Assembly: GCA_030407315.1 (NCBI GenBank)
Contig: JALQPE010001184.1
Location: 1-20,927, forward strand
Source of the DNA: Asparagopsis taxiformis
Taxonomy: Eukaryota; Rhodophyta; Florideophyceae; Bonnemaisoniales; Bonnemaisoniaceae
DNA length: 20,927 nucleotides
Direction: 5' to 3'
Below are positions 1-11,626 of the stretch, piece after piece. Position numbers and translations under genes: made by a program. The notes below the pieces were generated by a model. That model made no database searches and had not been told where the DNA came from. It saw only the letters and a program-made list of their open reading frames with translations. Positions within the stretch are counted from its first letter, which is position 1, and every line of letters starts with the position of its first letter.

Positions 1-307
1 AGTCATCGAGCATTTTGATAAAGTAACAGACTTGGATCTCAAGCCCTTCTTCCAACAGTGTACCTTGAATACGCCAAGACTCCTTGTTTGCTGTATGAGA
101 TAGAAACGTACAAAAAAGGGATCATCGTTTCGTACCAATGGATACAGAAGTCAAACCTTCAATATGCCGGTAAGATCGGTATGCCAGGGAACTACACTTG
201 GTTCATCCAAGACCAATGAATGGCAAGAGGTTAAATTACCAAAGGTTAGTGCCAAGCAATTTAAGGTAGCCAAGGAGCTGTTCTCTGTGCGGTCCAGGCC
301 TAAGTAA
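1..307 (+). CDS. M1-family aminopeptidase, C-terminal fragment (5' end outside window)
   Basis: Reading from base 2 gives VIEHFDKVTDLDLKPFFQQ. After a one-base shift near base 57 the text continues YLEYAKTPCLLYEIE, and later SYQWIQ. After a second shift near 195-205 it ends TNEWQEVKLPKVSAKQFKVA...ELFSV, with stop TAA at 305-307. The order LxPFFxQYL..., a short beta-sandwich with an aromatic-W strand, then TxEWQ and FKVAxELF, matches the C-terminal end of secreted M1-family zinc metallopeptidases of Bacteroidota. The zinc-binding HExxH part would lie upstream of the window, so catalysis cannot be judged. It converges on the epimerase gene with only 13 nt between the stops and no visible terminator. 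The family call rests on this short tail only. Confidence 0.6.
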
Positions 308-320
308 TTGCAGAATCTTA

Positions 321-1260
321 TTAGCTGACTATTCGCTGTAACATATTCAAACCACAACTGGCCTGAATACTTTCGCCGGGATGTAAGGTGATTAAACCAT
401 CTCCATTATTGAGTGCATCGATATTGCAAGTCATGGGCTCAATAGCAATAGATTCCCGATGAGGGGGGTGAAGATCTGAATATAGTTGATTTGCCAGGCC
501 GGTTCTTGCCAGTATTGTAACTGTGCTGACCGTCACTTAAAACAAGTTTAGTCCGCCCACTTTGATCACCTAACAGGAAACAATTATCTAGTACTTCTGC
601 TTGAATAGCTCGTGGCTGATCAAAGCGGTCGTAGGTATAGCGTTTACCCGTCGGGATCATATAGGGATCAATACCAATCATTCCGATGCTGGAAATTGAA
701 GTCGCAGCGCATTCACCCCTTTATCTCCCATTTTAAAATAGGGATGCCAACCTAACCCGACAGGTATGGGATCGGTATGCAGATTTTGGAAGACCATTTC
801 TACAGAGAATTGGTCCGATGCTGAAAGGGTAAAGCGAGTGATAAGCTAAGCGGAGGGATAAGATGGATCTTACCGTCATTTTTATGGGTACACTCGATCG
901 TGGCGGAATCATCCTGTATATCTAAATGAGAATAGCGAAAAGGGTTTGTCCATCCCCATACCATGCAAGGCATTTCCGGTCTGACCATCATTGATCGGGA
1001 ATTGATAAATTTGATCCCCAGTGGAAAGTCCCATGCTTTAGACGATTGGGAAAGGGGAATAAAAACGACTTTTACACCAATTGTTCAAGTCCATTTCTCC
1101 TGGGGTGGCATAGCTATCCCAAAACTGAAATCCCTCCCAGTTTTAATGCTAATAAACATGCTCCATGCCCGGGTACCAAACTAAGAGCATTCCTACCGCC
1201 TTCCTGTTGAAGGTTCAGTTTTTCAAACTTCCCAAAGGACTCCTTTTCAATTGTAAACAT
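321..1260 (-). CDS. Aldose 1-epimerase (galactose mutarotase family)
   Basis: It interconverts alpha and beta anomers of aldohexoses such as glucose. The start ATG (1258-1260) gives MFTIEKESFGKFEKLNL. Family landmarks follow in order: GDQIYQFPINDG...GNALHG near 960-1020, VGLGWHPYFKMGD near 715-760, and GIDPY with SGRTKLVLSDG near 540-670. Near the end comes the family's EPMTCNIDALNNGDGLITL followed by PGES. The stop is at 321-323. The span of about 313 codons suits the usual 290-340. The start lies 4 nt after the trehalase stop, and the trehalase's last codons (CAGGAA) may serve as its ribosome binding site, so the two genes are probably one transcript. At least four one-base shifts (around 1030-1150, 850, 700 and 460-530) break the frame. 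No signal peptide is seen, so it is probably cytoplasmic. Confidence 0.85.
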
Positions 1261-1264
1261 AGAT

Positions 1265-2845
1265 TTATTCCTGCATTAAGGTCAATAAAACGCCATTGCT
1301 CCAGCCAAATCCATCTTGAAGTGGATATTCTCCACCACCGGCGCTCAGGCTCATATCCATTACATTGTATTTTTCTACCATCTTACCCGTATTATAGTAT
1401 ACGCGGGATTTAGATCTATCCAGCGATCCGTTATTCCTTGTGCCAACTCATTCATACCGTAATTCCTAAGGCCCTTAATCGTGATCCATTGTAGAGGAGC
1501 CCAACCATTCGGTGCATCCCACTGTTGGCTTTTATTGGTAGTAGATACGACTCCTCCAGCTTGGAAAAGCTGTTCTTCTACGCTGTGGCAATGGATCGAG
1601 CCTGATTGATATCTACCATATTGTAGAAAAGAGATAAACGCCTGCTACAGAAACTACGGACAGTTGGCGATCTGTTTTTGAAGTTATAGTCAAAAAAGAA
1701 GCCCAGGTCCCTCATTCAGCAGTAGCGGATGAGTGCCGCCCGTCGAAGTCCTGCCCGCTGGTCATAAATGTTGGCTTTTCTTCATCTCCACTCAGCTCAA
1801 ACCCTCTAGCAAATAGTTAATTCAAGGTTATATAGCAAGGCATTGAGGTCAACGGGAATGATGGAAGTGGTTTGAAGCTAGTAATATTGGTGCCATCCGC
1901 AACCAACGAGAACTATAGTCCCAGCCAGAGGCAGCACCCGCACGAAGATCTCTATAGACCTCTTCCACCGGACGTCCACTTGCCTCAGCTGTTCCACATC
2001 TTCTCGGTAACTCTCTGGCCGCGGTGTATTTCCCCTATCCCAATACCTATTTAAGATAGCTCCGTCTTTCAAACGGACGACATGTTGCCGAGCAGGGGTA
2101 TTTGTACTCACCTGATCTGCTTCATTCATCCAGAAAGCATATTCCTTACCAATTGAGGTAGTATTTTCGGAATGTTTCGTTTGCCCTTTGCTTCAGCTAG
2201 CACTTGAACCATGGAAGCAAAAAACGGAGGCTGCGACCTGGTTTTATAGTAGCTCCGATTTGCCGTTGGGGATAAATCCGATGGTATCGATTAGGTAGCA
2301 AAGTTATCTACCATATTTTCAATCATCTCTACTTTTCTCGAAACCTGTAAACCTAGCATGGTGAAATAACTGTCCCAGTAGTACACTTCCCGAAAACGGC
2401 CTCCTGGAACAATATAAGGCTTAGGTAGCGGATAAGCGAACCACCAGTAGACAACTCAGGTTCTCGAGTTAAGAACTCCCAAAGTAGGGTAATATGTTCT
2501 TCACCAAACGACTTTATCACTGGTAAATCCGGAGCGTATTCCTTAGGAAGTTTCAAAGTGTTGTTTTTGACAAAATCAGCTAAATCAAAACCCTCCACCT
2601 GTTTCTCGCCCTGGTAAGCTGCTACGATTTTCCGCTGCATTTGACTTGGGCTTACAGTCTACAAAAGTTTTTCCATCTGGAAAGATTCTAGCCAATTGCA
2701 CATCCGCGAATAACTGACCAAAATCGTTCATCTGGTGATTGACCTTTGCGCAGGAAAACTGGGCGTATCTACCGTTGGCGTAGTCGGACGACAAGCTAGC
2801 GTTTAGCAGAAGAATGGTTATAGGTAAGAGGTGTAGCCGTTTCAT
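1265..2845 (-). CDS. treA: Alpha,alpha-trehalase, glycoside hydrolase family 37, secreted
   Basis: Hydrolyses trehalose to two glucose units, with inversion at the attacked carbon (family knowledge). The N-terminus [20 protein letters not shown] is a signal peptide, so it should act in the periplasm. [20 protein letters not shown] follows. Signature 1, [15 protein letters not shown], lies at about 2365-2412 and signature 2, [13 protein letters not shown], at about 1488-1528. [12 protein letters not shown] near 1895-1930 holds the region of the catalytic acid Asp. [16 protein letters not shown] near 1290-1340 holds the catalytic-base Glu region. LNRYW with [12 protein letters not shown] is also typical. 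The stop TAA is at 1265-1267. The span is about 527 codons; bacterial enzymes usually have 520-570. The frame is broken repeatedly, for example near 2640, 2400, 2240, 1920 and 1600-1850, but all motifs survive across the shifts, which suggests read error and not decay. It is divergent from the surface-protein array and tightly coupled to the mutarotase gene. Confidence 0.9.
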
Positions 2846-3052
2846 ACGTTTGTGTTGTTTCGGCCTGCAATATATAAGTTGGAACGGATAAAATGAGGAA
2901 GTGGGAAAGTAAAATGGCTCCTTTCAGCTCGCGAAACAACAATTTTATCCTTAGAGCACAATGTTGATCGATTAATATTAATTTTAATATGAATCATAAA
3001 TGTAATTCGCTATTTTCCCTTTGTAATACTCCAGTTGACTTAAAAACGCGTG
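2846..3052. other. Divergent intergenic region between treA and surface protein A
   Basis: These 207 bases must hold the promoters of treA (leftward) and the surface-protein array (rightward). The most AT-rich part is at 2970-3000 and contains the perfect 12-bp palindrome ATTAATATTAAT at 2971-2982. I find no full match to the Bacteroidota -7 consensus TAnnTTTG on either strand and no clear hairpin. No small gene is visible here. Confidence 0.5.
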
Positions 3053-6000
3053 ATGAAAAAAACTTGGCTTGCCTTTTTGTGCATGTCTCTAGCACAATTT
3101 TGCTTAGCACAAATGCAGTTGAAATGCTATCCGCAAGAATGGTGGCAGAACAATCTAGCTAAGGACTATTTTTTAGCAGATGATATTATTTTGCTCCAAG
3201 CAAACACTCCTTGCTGATTATTCGGGGGTCAACACTTTTCAAAATGGACTTTCTACTATTGGATTGGAAGCTGGGATATCCATCTGTACTGGACGTGCAA
3301 GCAAGGTTTTACAGGATCTGATTCCTTGATGAGTGATGATCTTTTTGACTGGGATTGGACCGATGAATTTTATGAGCAGACAGGCCTAATACCAGCTGAA
3401 GACAGGCAATTTTTCGGACTATATTTCATGCCAGTCGGTGACAGTATCAGTTTTGAATTTGTCTTAGCCTCTGAGCATTATGGAGGCCTAGAAGCATTGA
3501 AAGAGCCGATCAATTGGTGATACACCTTATCTCATTTGATCCTGAAGGAAATGCATCCTTCCTTGATCTATCCATGTTCCGGGGAAGCCAAGTGTTCCCT
3601 CTGAATTCAAATACGGTGAATCAGGGGAATAGCCTTGGGGAGGATACCGAATGTGCTTTGCTGGATCCGGATTGGAGACAGAACAGCAGTTTTTATCAAG
3701 GAAGCCACCCTGGAATTGCTTTTAACGGGTTCACGAAGGTGATTACTACTGCCCTTGCACCAGTAGTTCCATACCAGCCTTATCAATTGGTGATCAGTTT
3801 ATCGGACGGAGATATTCAGGTCACGATTCTGCTGTATTTCTGAGCAAAGGAAGTTTTACTTCCCATAAGGATGTGGTCTGTTCGATACGAGATCATTGAT
3901 ACTACCATTCATTTCTGTGATACTTTGCAGTATGAAAATTTGACAATCCAGAGAGTAGAGATATAATAGTTCCATTAAATCCTCCTTTCTCACCAGTTGA
4001 CTCTTTTTCTCTGGATATGGGCGAATAAAACAGAGAAAAGGACTAATCTTTATTATGAAATTGTGTCCAGGTGACACCTTAGATATGCAGGCCAGACCAT
4101 TTATGAGCCAAGGGCGCTTGAAGAAAATGGTCAGACCATACAAGGTTGTGACAGTACAACTATACACAGGGTTTCTCTTCGCTGGGTCTTCAGTTGACTC
4201 GATCTACCATTATCATCAATTATGTACTGGAGACACCCTTTTCCTAGTTGACACTTTCTTTACTACACCACCAAATATAGAGTCCGCACCAACCAGGACG
4301 ATGCGATACCACGATCTTTCATGATATAAACTTTGTGCAGCGTCCTCAAAGGGTGGAGCGAATTTCAGCTTGTCTGGGGGATACTGTTCATCTATTTTGG
4401 AAACTTTTACGGAAGATGAAGTGCTAGTAGATACCATTCCGACAGGTGACTTTTTGATTCCTTAGTTTATTACCATGTAGTTTTTTATGACCTGGAATTT
4501 TCTGTTGATACACTCTTGTATTGTACAGATGAAACCATGCTACTGAAATATGGAGTAGAATTTCTAGCTATTGATACCACTAGAATGGATTCAATACATT
4601 TTTCAACTCCAATTCCAATACAAACCATTGAAAGGGGTATAGCGGAGTCAATTTTGAATATTAATTCATTTGACCATACCATACCGTGTCGGAATTAGGA
4701 GGTGTTGCTGAAATATGTGTTAAACTTGAACATAGCTTTTTTAATCAGCTAGATCTACAGGTCACCGCGCCGAATGGCAAGGAAGTGTTCCTAAATCGTC
4801 ATGCGTTCCTATTTCCGAATATCGTCTGGGCGAACCCATTGATAATGATCTGAATGCTTTAGTACCCGGAAAGGGGTATCAATATTGCTGGACGATGACG
4901 GCTTTAAATACTATGATTGGGCACACCTATTTATATTCAGATCTCCTTTACCGGCAGGGATATTTTACCAGAGGGGAGTTTTGATGAATTCAGTTCTTCT
5001 CCAGTTAACGGGCGATGGCGCCTAAGAGCTTCAAGCCTTTATGAAGGTTCTAATGGCCATCTTTTTGAATGGAGTATTCGCTTTGCAAGGCCGCCAGCTG
5101 ATGGCATTACAAGACAGGGTTGGTTGTCTGTTACCGATGATCTTGGTCTTGTTCGAGATAGCCTGTCTCTTTCCGGAAATTTGCCAGTTGGTGGCTACGG
5201 TTTTAGTTACTTTCTTGAAACGCAGGGTGGATGCTCTGTTGACACTGTCTTGTCTGTTCGGATCGCAGACCAACCACCATTAGCGGCAGAAATAGATACC
5301 TTTTCTGTTCGCCAACCTAATATGTTTGACCAATGGATCGACTCTTCGGGGATATATAACCTTGATTTGCTCCTCCAGATTATTGTGAAAGTGCAAATAC
5401 TATCGTAAGCGTCCAGATGTGGGACTCCATCCAGGCAGATTTAACAGTAAACGGGGAACAAAACCTATATCACTTTTTAGTAGAAACCACTGGTAATGAA
5501 GAGGTGCTTATTGACTTAGGGAATGGTGAAGTGCGACAGGAAAGAGAAGTTAATTATACTTATGCAAATAGTGGAACTTTCCAACCTACAGCCACAATCT
5601 ATAACCCATGTGATACTCTTGTACTTCAGTTCCCTGAACTAAACATTCCGCCAAGCTTCGAGGTCAGTGGTAAGGTTGAGACGGGCTATTGGACAGATGA
5701 AGTGAAAGGCATTGCTAATACCATGCTGTTTGCAGAATCAGATTCCTTCCCTTTTCCCCCTGAATTGACTTCAGATAATGGTTTTTTTTCAACATGAGAA
5801 GCTATGGAAGTTCGCAGTTTTAGGTTAAGACCATTCAAAAATAATGATCCTCTCAACGGGCTAGATATAGCAGATTTAATCCAGCTTCTCGACACCTAAA
5901 TGGGTCCACTTCCTTCAGCTTTCCCGAGCAAGTATTTGCGGCTGATCTAGATTGTGATACGGTAATTACTAATCAAGATCTTCTGGAGCTCCGTCGATTC

Positions 6001-6911
6001 TTACTGGAACCGGAAAGATATTTCCCGATAGCTGTGCAAGTTGGATTTTTTGGCCGCAAAACTATGCTTTGGAAGAGTCACCCTATTCCCTTTGATCATC
6101 CAGTCGTTATTTCTATTGACAGTATTCAAGCGGATACCTCAGGCTTGGATTTTTATGGCGTTAAGCGGGGTGACTTAGGAGGTAACGCCACTGCTGCTAG
6201 GGAGGAGGAGCACCCCCTGACTCTTTATTCCTGCGGCTCAAAAATGGCTTTGTAGCAGCCAATGACACATTACGAATAGATTTCAGGGTGGAGAATTTTG
6301 AGGAATTGGTGGGTTTTCAGGTGGAGTTGAAGTATGATACTTCGGCCTTGGATTATGAAGAGGTAATATTGGGTGAAGTACCCGGCCTTAATGCAGAACA
6401 TTTTGGTTTGTCAAAAGCAAAAGAAGGGATCATCCGTGTTGTTTGGTTAGATATTTTAGGAAATGCTCACAGCTTGGAAGATGGAGCGCTTGGGTTTGGC
6501 CTCCGTTTCCATACCAAAATGGATGTTGAAGACAGAATGAATCATATTGCCATCGATTCGCGGGAGTTATCTGCTGTAGCCTTTAATGCTGAACTGGTAG
6601 AAGGACCGGTGGCCTTGAAGATCGATTTGATAACTGATTTGGAGGCATCTCATGTCCTACCTTTTGAGTTACTGCAAAACAGACCTAACCCATTTAAGGA
6701 AAGCACACTTGTTTCTTTTTCCATACCAAAGGCTTGTCAGGCCAGCTTAACTATTCTAAACCTTGCGGGCCAGCAGGTCTTGCAGATAAATAAACAATAT
6801 ACCATTGGCCAGCACACAGAGGAAATTCATCTGGATGCACCAGGTATTTATTACTACGTACTTACAACACCTTGGGGAAGACTAAGTAAACGAATGGTCT
6901 TGACCCGATAA
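3053..6911 (+). CDS. Surface protein A: choice-of-anchor L / P-domain / dockerin-like / cohesin-like / T9SS tail
   Basis: Function unknown; the architecture is that of an exported, surface-attached modular protein. In nucleotide order: signal peptide MKKTWLAFLCMSLAQFCLAQ (3053-3112); choice-of-anchor L domain (about 3140-3870), with TIGLEAGISICTG, MPVGDSISFEFVLASEHY, SNTVN and IAFNGFTKV then DSAVFLSKGSF; Cys-Gly-Asp-Thr repeats (LCPGDTL, LCTGDTLFLVDTFF, ACLGDTVHL) at 4050-4570; proprotein-convertase-type P-domain (about 4640-5090), with ELGGVAEICVKLEHSFFNQL and VNGRWRLRA; PKD-like VLIDLGNGEV near 5505; carboxypeptidase-regulatory-like beta domain (5660-5830); dockerin-like module (5835-6055); GVKRGDLGGNA linker (6155-6190); cohesin-like module (6235-6640); T9SS type A tail (about 6655-6911) with NRPNPF and GIYYYVLTT. 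About 1,286 codons. A dozen or more one-base shifts break the frame. First gene of the A-B-C array. Confidence 0.8.
4050..4570 (+). repeat. Cys-Gly-Asp-Thr repeats in protein A
   Basis: Consecutive short repeats opening with LCPGDTL (about 4058), LCTGDTLFLVDTFF (about 4219), ACLGDTVHL (about 4366) and a diverged YCTDETMLLKYGVEF (about 4519). Each is about 45-55 residues long and followed by an aromatic-rich strand. This kind of repeat is frequent in large secreted Bacteroidota proteins. Several frameshifts interrupt it. Confidence 0.6.
5835..6640 (+). repeat. Dockerin-cohesin unit, copy 1 (protein A)
   Basis: The dockerin-like part starts DPLNGLDIADLIQL and continues with FAADLDCDTVITNQDLLELR, an EF-hand-like loop with Asp/Asp/Asp at positions 1, 3 and 5 and Asp at 12. 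Then come SWIFWPQNY, DFYGVKRGDLGGNA and a cohesin-like beta-sandwich with LVGFQVELKYDTSALDYEEV and RVVWLDILGN. Four copies of this unit occur in the window. The frame breaks inside this copy at about 5805, 5890, 6020, 6075 and 6210-6250. Confidence 0.75.
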
Positions 6912-6948
6912 ACACCACTTTTGCTAAACCCACTTAATGCTCTATAAA

Positions 6949-9900
6949 ATGAAAAAAGTACCACTTTCCCTACTACACCTCAGCAACCAAATGATCGGTG
7001 CGGAAAGACCTCAACGAGCCTTTCTATTTCTTATTTTCTTACGCTTAAATTCTCTGCACTAGGCCAAGTAGAGGTCAATCCCTTCATCCTCAGACTTCAT
7101 ATGAGGATTTAATAAGAACCGAATTTGCCGCCGAAGATGTGGTGATCCTTGGCATCAGAGCATTTGTGGATTTCCGAAGTATAGGATCTTTTCAGGTACC
7201 CAGCAGATTCTTGGACTATCAGAAGGCTTAGTTATAACTACAGGTCATGTAAACGAAATCCTAGGAGATTCGGAGAATATGAGTAGGACACTTAGCCCAG
7301 GTTCTGATCCGAATCTAAACAATATTTATGACCTCGACGGACGTGAAGACATCCAAGTCTTGAGGATTGACTTTGTACCCTTAGGGGACAGCCTTGATTT
7401 TAGTTTTATATATGCATCCGAACATTATGAAGGACTGGAATGTAGACCTGATTATGATCTTGTGGAGGCACATCTTTCGAGGCTTGACAGATTAAACAGA
7501 TTGGATCACTTAGGAAATATGATTACGGTTCCGGGCAAGCCGGATATCCCAGTAAATGCCAATACAGTTAATGGCGGTGCATTCAATAGTTTGACTACTC
7601 ATTGTTTTCTTTTGGATGCAGATTGGCGAAGTAATGAACCCTTCTACCACGGTAGTGATCCATCGATTGCATTTAACGGGTTTACACAACCCTTGCCTTC
7701 ACGAAAAATGGCTGTCACTCCGCTGCAGCGATACCGTTTGGATATCATCTTGGCGGAGGGTAACTCTCCCAACAATGATTCAGGCCTCTTTCTGGGAAAG
7801 AGTAGCTTATCTTCCAACCGAGTTGAGGAAAACCATATGTAGTACTGGAGCGATCGGAACGAATCTGTGATAGCTTAATAGTTGGAGATTCAATCATAAC
7901 CGAAACGGGCAATTATTTTATAAGATTGACTGATGAAGAATCGGCCATTGATACCTTTGTCGAGCTAGGTGCCTATACCTATCGACCATACGCCATAGAG
8001 TACTTTGCCTTATGCCCCGGAGATTCCCTAGAGATAGCTGATACCATATTTTATGAGCCGACCTCCTATACTATCACTACAACTTCGGCTGACGGCTGCG
8101 ATAGTACCATTACCTATGAGGTATTCTTTAGTAATAACTTTGGCTACACAGAATATGAAGAGTATGATGTCTGCATAGGTGATACACTTTTTATTCTAGA
8201 TACCTTTTTCACAGAATCCGTCCTATATCGTGAAGTGCGAGAGGCGGAACAAACTTGCGATAGCGCATTTTACTATAACATTCGCTTTTCCAATGTATTG
8301 GAGGTAGATGAAGTCATCTCTGCTTGCCCAGGAGACAGTGTTTGGGTGGAAGGTGTGCTTTTCCTGGATTCTGGATCTGTTCGGGATACCATTGTAGGGA
8401 TCGAGCATTGTGATACCATAAGAACAATTCATGTGAAGTTTGAAGACCTAGTATCCAATTGGCCGAAGATTTTACAGGTTTGTACTGTGAAGGAACAGAT
8501 TTTATTATTCGGAAGGGACCGGACTTTACTGTAGAGGAGTCGCCCGGAGAGCTAAGGTTCGTAAGAGGAGAAGGAGTTCCACTGCCCGATGGAACGGGGA
8601 TATCTCATGAATCTGCGCTTTTTGTTAGTGCTTTCACCACGGGGGAAACAGTAGGGGATTTAGGAGGGATAACAGAGATTTGTGTAACCATGGAACACAG
8701 CTGGCTTTTTGACCTCGATATCTTTTTACAAGCCCCTGATGGATCTCAACTGATGCTGCAACAACAAGAATTTTATTGTAGATGATGTGTATCTAGGAGA
8801 ACCTGTTGACGGCGATGGAAATAATATTGTGCCTGGAGTCGGCTATCAATATTGCTGGACTGCTGCCGCTCCTTACACTTGGACCGAATATTATCACCAG
8901 TTTAAACCTCAAACACTTCCTGCTGGAGACTACGCCATACCAGACATATGGTCTAGACTCAATTCATCTCGTGTCAATGGAGAATGGCAATTAATTGTAA
9001 GAGATTTATGGGCGGTTGATAATGGTTATATCTTCGATTGGTCCATATCTTTTAGCACAACAGAAAATACAATACTAGAGCAGGGTTGGGTCAATCCTGA
9101 GGTTGCTCAGTACCATGATGATAGTACGCTTGTGGCCAACCTGCCTGCCGGTGACTATAGCTTTGATTATTATGTGATCAATCAAAATGGATGCCGTTCA
9201 GAGATTTCTATTCCCGTTCAAGTGGGCAATGATGATTTGCCCGCCGTGATTGATACAGCGATTTGTCAACCGACATTGATACTAGATACGTTGATTTCGG
9301 AGGGAGGTACATATGATTGACACTTGGTCCACCTGAATATTGTTCCATCAATCAAGTAACCCTCAATGTACAGTGGGTGGATCCGCCTGATACTACCTAT
9401 ATTAATCTTCCTACCTGTCGAATCAACGGAGCAGGTTCAAATATAGATGTACTAGTCAGCGAATTGGGGTGTGATAGTATTATTGTTACCACCTTTGAGC
9501 TACAATTGGACACTCAGTTTCAACAGTTGTTCTACTGCGATACTTTAATTGCGGCACCAGATACGACCAGAGAGCTAAGCTATAGCACTGAAGGAGACTG
9601 CGATATTGCAGTCATATATGAACTCATTAGACTACCGCTGGATACCACTTTCCTATTTAATACAAGTTGCCGCCCGGAAGATGTAGGAACCCAGACCCAG
9701 GTGCTTTCCAACCAATTTGGTTGCGATAGTCTTATTGTTACACAAACAGACTTGCTGATCGATACTATTTACAACACTTTTGCAGGTCTGTTTGGAAAGT
9801 GAGGCAGGTGTGTTTTACCAGCTTAGAGACGGGTGAGGATGGTTGCGTATTTACATCCATTGAAACGAGACTATTTGTACCTTTTGGGTATGTCTGGGAG

Positions 9901-11598
9901 ATTGTCCCAGATACTTGTCGATTTGGGCAGGGTAGTGCGGAGCTGATTCCAATCAATACAGAATTTACTTACGAATTAGCATGGAGTGGACCAACTGATA
10001 TTATCAAACCTGATTCCATATTCAGCGGTGTTTATAATGTAACCATCACGGGGACTGATCAAGAGACAGGGCATATTTTGTACCGCGGTAGAGCAGATAG
10101 TCGTTGGAAATGTGGAGGATTTACCTGACCTGGATTTTACCTATGATGGAGGAGAGCTAAGCTATTCTTTTTTTGGTACAGTAGAAAATGCCAATGAATT
10201 CTATTGGGATTTCGGAGATTCAATCACTTCGGTAGAATTAATCCTGCTCATGTTACGATGAGCCAGGAACTTACCTGGTTTGTTTGGTTGCGCAGAACAA
10301 TTGCAACTCTACCCAAGTTTGTGAGGTATTGCAAACACCGGATTGGTATTGGATCGGCGGGATAGTAGAAACCGCTACAGGGCAGAATGCAGCAGTTCCG
10401 ATTAATGGAGTGGAGTTAGAGCTTAGTTATAATGAACAAGAGCAAACAACTACTTCGGCAAATGATGGTACTTATACGCTAGGCCAACAATTTGAAGCAA
10501 TAGACTATACAATTCTCCCTTCCAAAGAAAATGACATATTGAATGGTTTGGACATTGCGGATCTCATTCGCCTGTCGCAGTACGTGAATGGAAGCAGAAC
10601 ATTGATACTGCCAGATCAGCTTCTTGCCGGCGATATTGATTGCAATGAAGAAGTAGATATGCAGGATGTACTGACACTACAATCTATGCTGCTAGGAGGA
10701 ACAAGTGGCTTTGAGCCAGGTTGTGGTAACTGGATATTTTGGCCACAATCTTATGGTTTTGATAATCCCGAAGCCCCATTTGGACATCCGACTTCTATTA
10801 CTATCGAAGGCTTAAATATGGACATGTCAACTGCTGACTTCTATGGCTTGAAGCGGGGTGATTTGGGAGGAAATGCCGATGCAGCCAGAGGGGGAGCACC
10901 ACCTGATTCTCTATTCCTTCGCCTAAAGAATGCTTATGTGAGTCAAGGTGAAGCCATGCAGCTGGATTTTAGGGTCGAAACTTCGAGGAATTGGTAGGAT
11001 TTCAGGTAGAACTAAAGTATGATACAGCTGCCCTGAATTTCCAGGAAATAGTATTAGGGGAAGTACCTGGCCTCAATGCAGAACATTTTGGCTTATCCGC
11101 TGTGGAGGATGGAGTGATCCGGGTAATCTGGCTAGACATCCTCGGAAACGATCACACCCTCGATGATGGAGCACTTGCTTTTGGCCTTCGTTTTTACACT
11201 AAGCAGGAGATCGTCGATAGATCGAGACATATTGCAGTAGATTCACGAGAATTATCTGCAGCTTCCTTTAACGCGGAACTGGTAGAGGGGCCAGTAGCAC
11301 TGAAAATTGATCTCTTGACAGCTTTGCAGCATTCAAATGTGCAGCAGCCTTTTACCCTGTTTCAAAACCAACCTAACCCTTTGAGCAGGAAACGATCATT
11401 CCCTTCTATCTACCCAATTCTTGCCAGGCAACATTGGTCATTTACAATGCTACCGGACAGAAAGTCTGGGAGAAGAGTCAATGGTATACAGCAGGTAGAC
11501 AAGCGGAAAATGTCAGTATGGATCGACCTGGAGTTTACTATTATTCCCTGATCACTCCCTGGGGGAAACGAAGTAAACATATGATTATCACGAAATAA
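6949..11598 (+). CDS. Surface protein B: largest paralogue in the array, T9SS-exported
   Basis: Function unknown; paralogue of A. The start is taken at ATG 6949 (MKKVPLSLLHL); an in-frame ATG at about 6991 is also possible. Modules in order: choice-of-anchor L (about 7090-7840) with LGLSEGLVITTGHV, VPLGDSLDFSFIYASEHY, NANTVNGG and IAFNGFTQ; three Cys-Gly-Asp repeats (LCPGDSLEIADTIF, DVCIGDTLFILDTFF, SACPGDSVWVEG) at 7990-8450; P-domain (8600-9065) with DLGGITEICVTMEHSWLFDL and VNGEWQLIVRDL; a second repeat family with DTTY and GCDS(I/L)IVT (9370-9790); SprB-like segment IVPDTCRFGQGSAEL...SGVYNVTI (9890-10080); PKD domain with YWDFGDS (10130-10335); regulatory-like beta domain (10345-10520); dockerin-like module (10525-10740); cohesin-like module (10905-11320); T9SS tail with FQNQPNP and GVYYYSLITP, stop 11596-11598. 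About 1,550 codons including one-base breaks. It starts 37 nt after A. Confidence 0.8.
7990..8450 (+). repeat. Three Cys-Gly-Asp repeats in protein B
   Basis: Three well-preserved copies open with ALCPGDSLEIADTIF, DVCIGDTLFILDTFF and SACPGDSVWVEGVLF. Each is about 50 residues long and has a second Cys in a D-x-CD(S/T) context (GCDSTI, TCDSAF, HCDTIR). The two cysteines per repeat suggest one disulfide each, which is an inference. Confidence 0.65.
9370..9790 (+). repeat. DTTY / GCDSIIV repeats in protein B
   Basis: A second Cys-bearing repeat family. The pattern is DTTY or DTTF, a Cys about ten residues later, then FGCDSLIVT or LGCDSIIVT, then the next DT. Homologous copies lie at 13275-13750 in protein C. 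Confidence 0.6.
10525..11320 (+). repeat. Dockerin-cohesin unit, copy 2 (protein B)
   Basis: ILNGLDIADLIRLSQYVNGS opens the dockerin-like part. GDIDCNEEVDMQDVLTLQ is its second, better-preserved calcium-loop-like half. NWIFWPQSY, DFYGLKRGDLGGNADAARGG and the cohesin-like VGFQVELKYDTAALNFQEI...RVIWLDILGN follow. Nearly intact: one shift near 10980. Confidence 0.75.
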
Positions 11599-11626
11599 GC
11601 ACTATCAACACCTAAACCCTTTTTAC

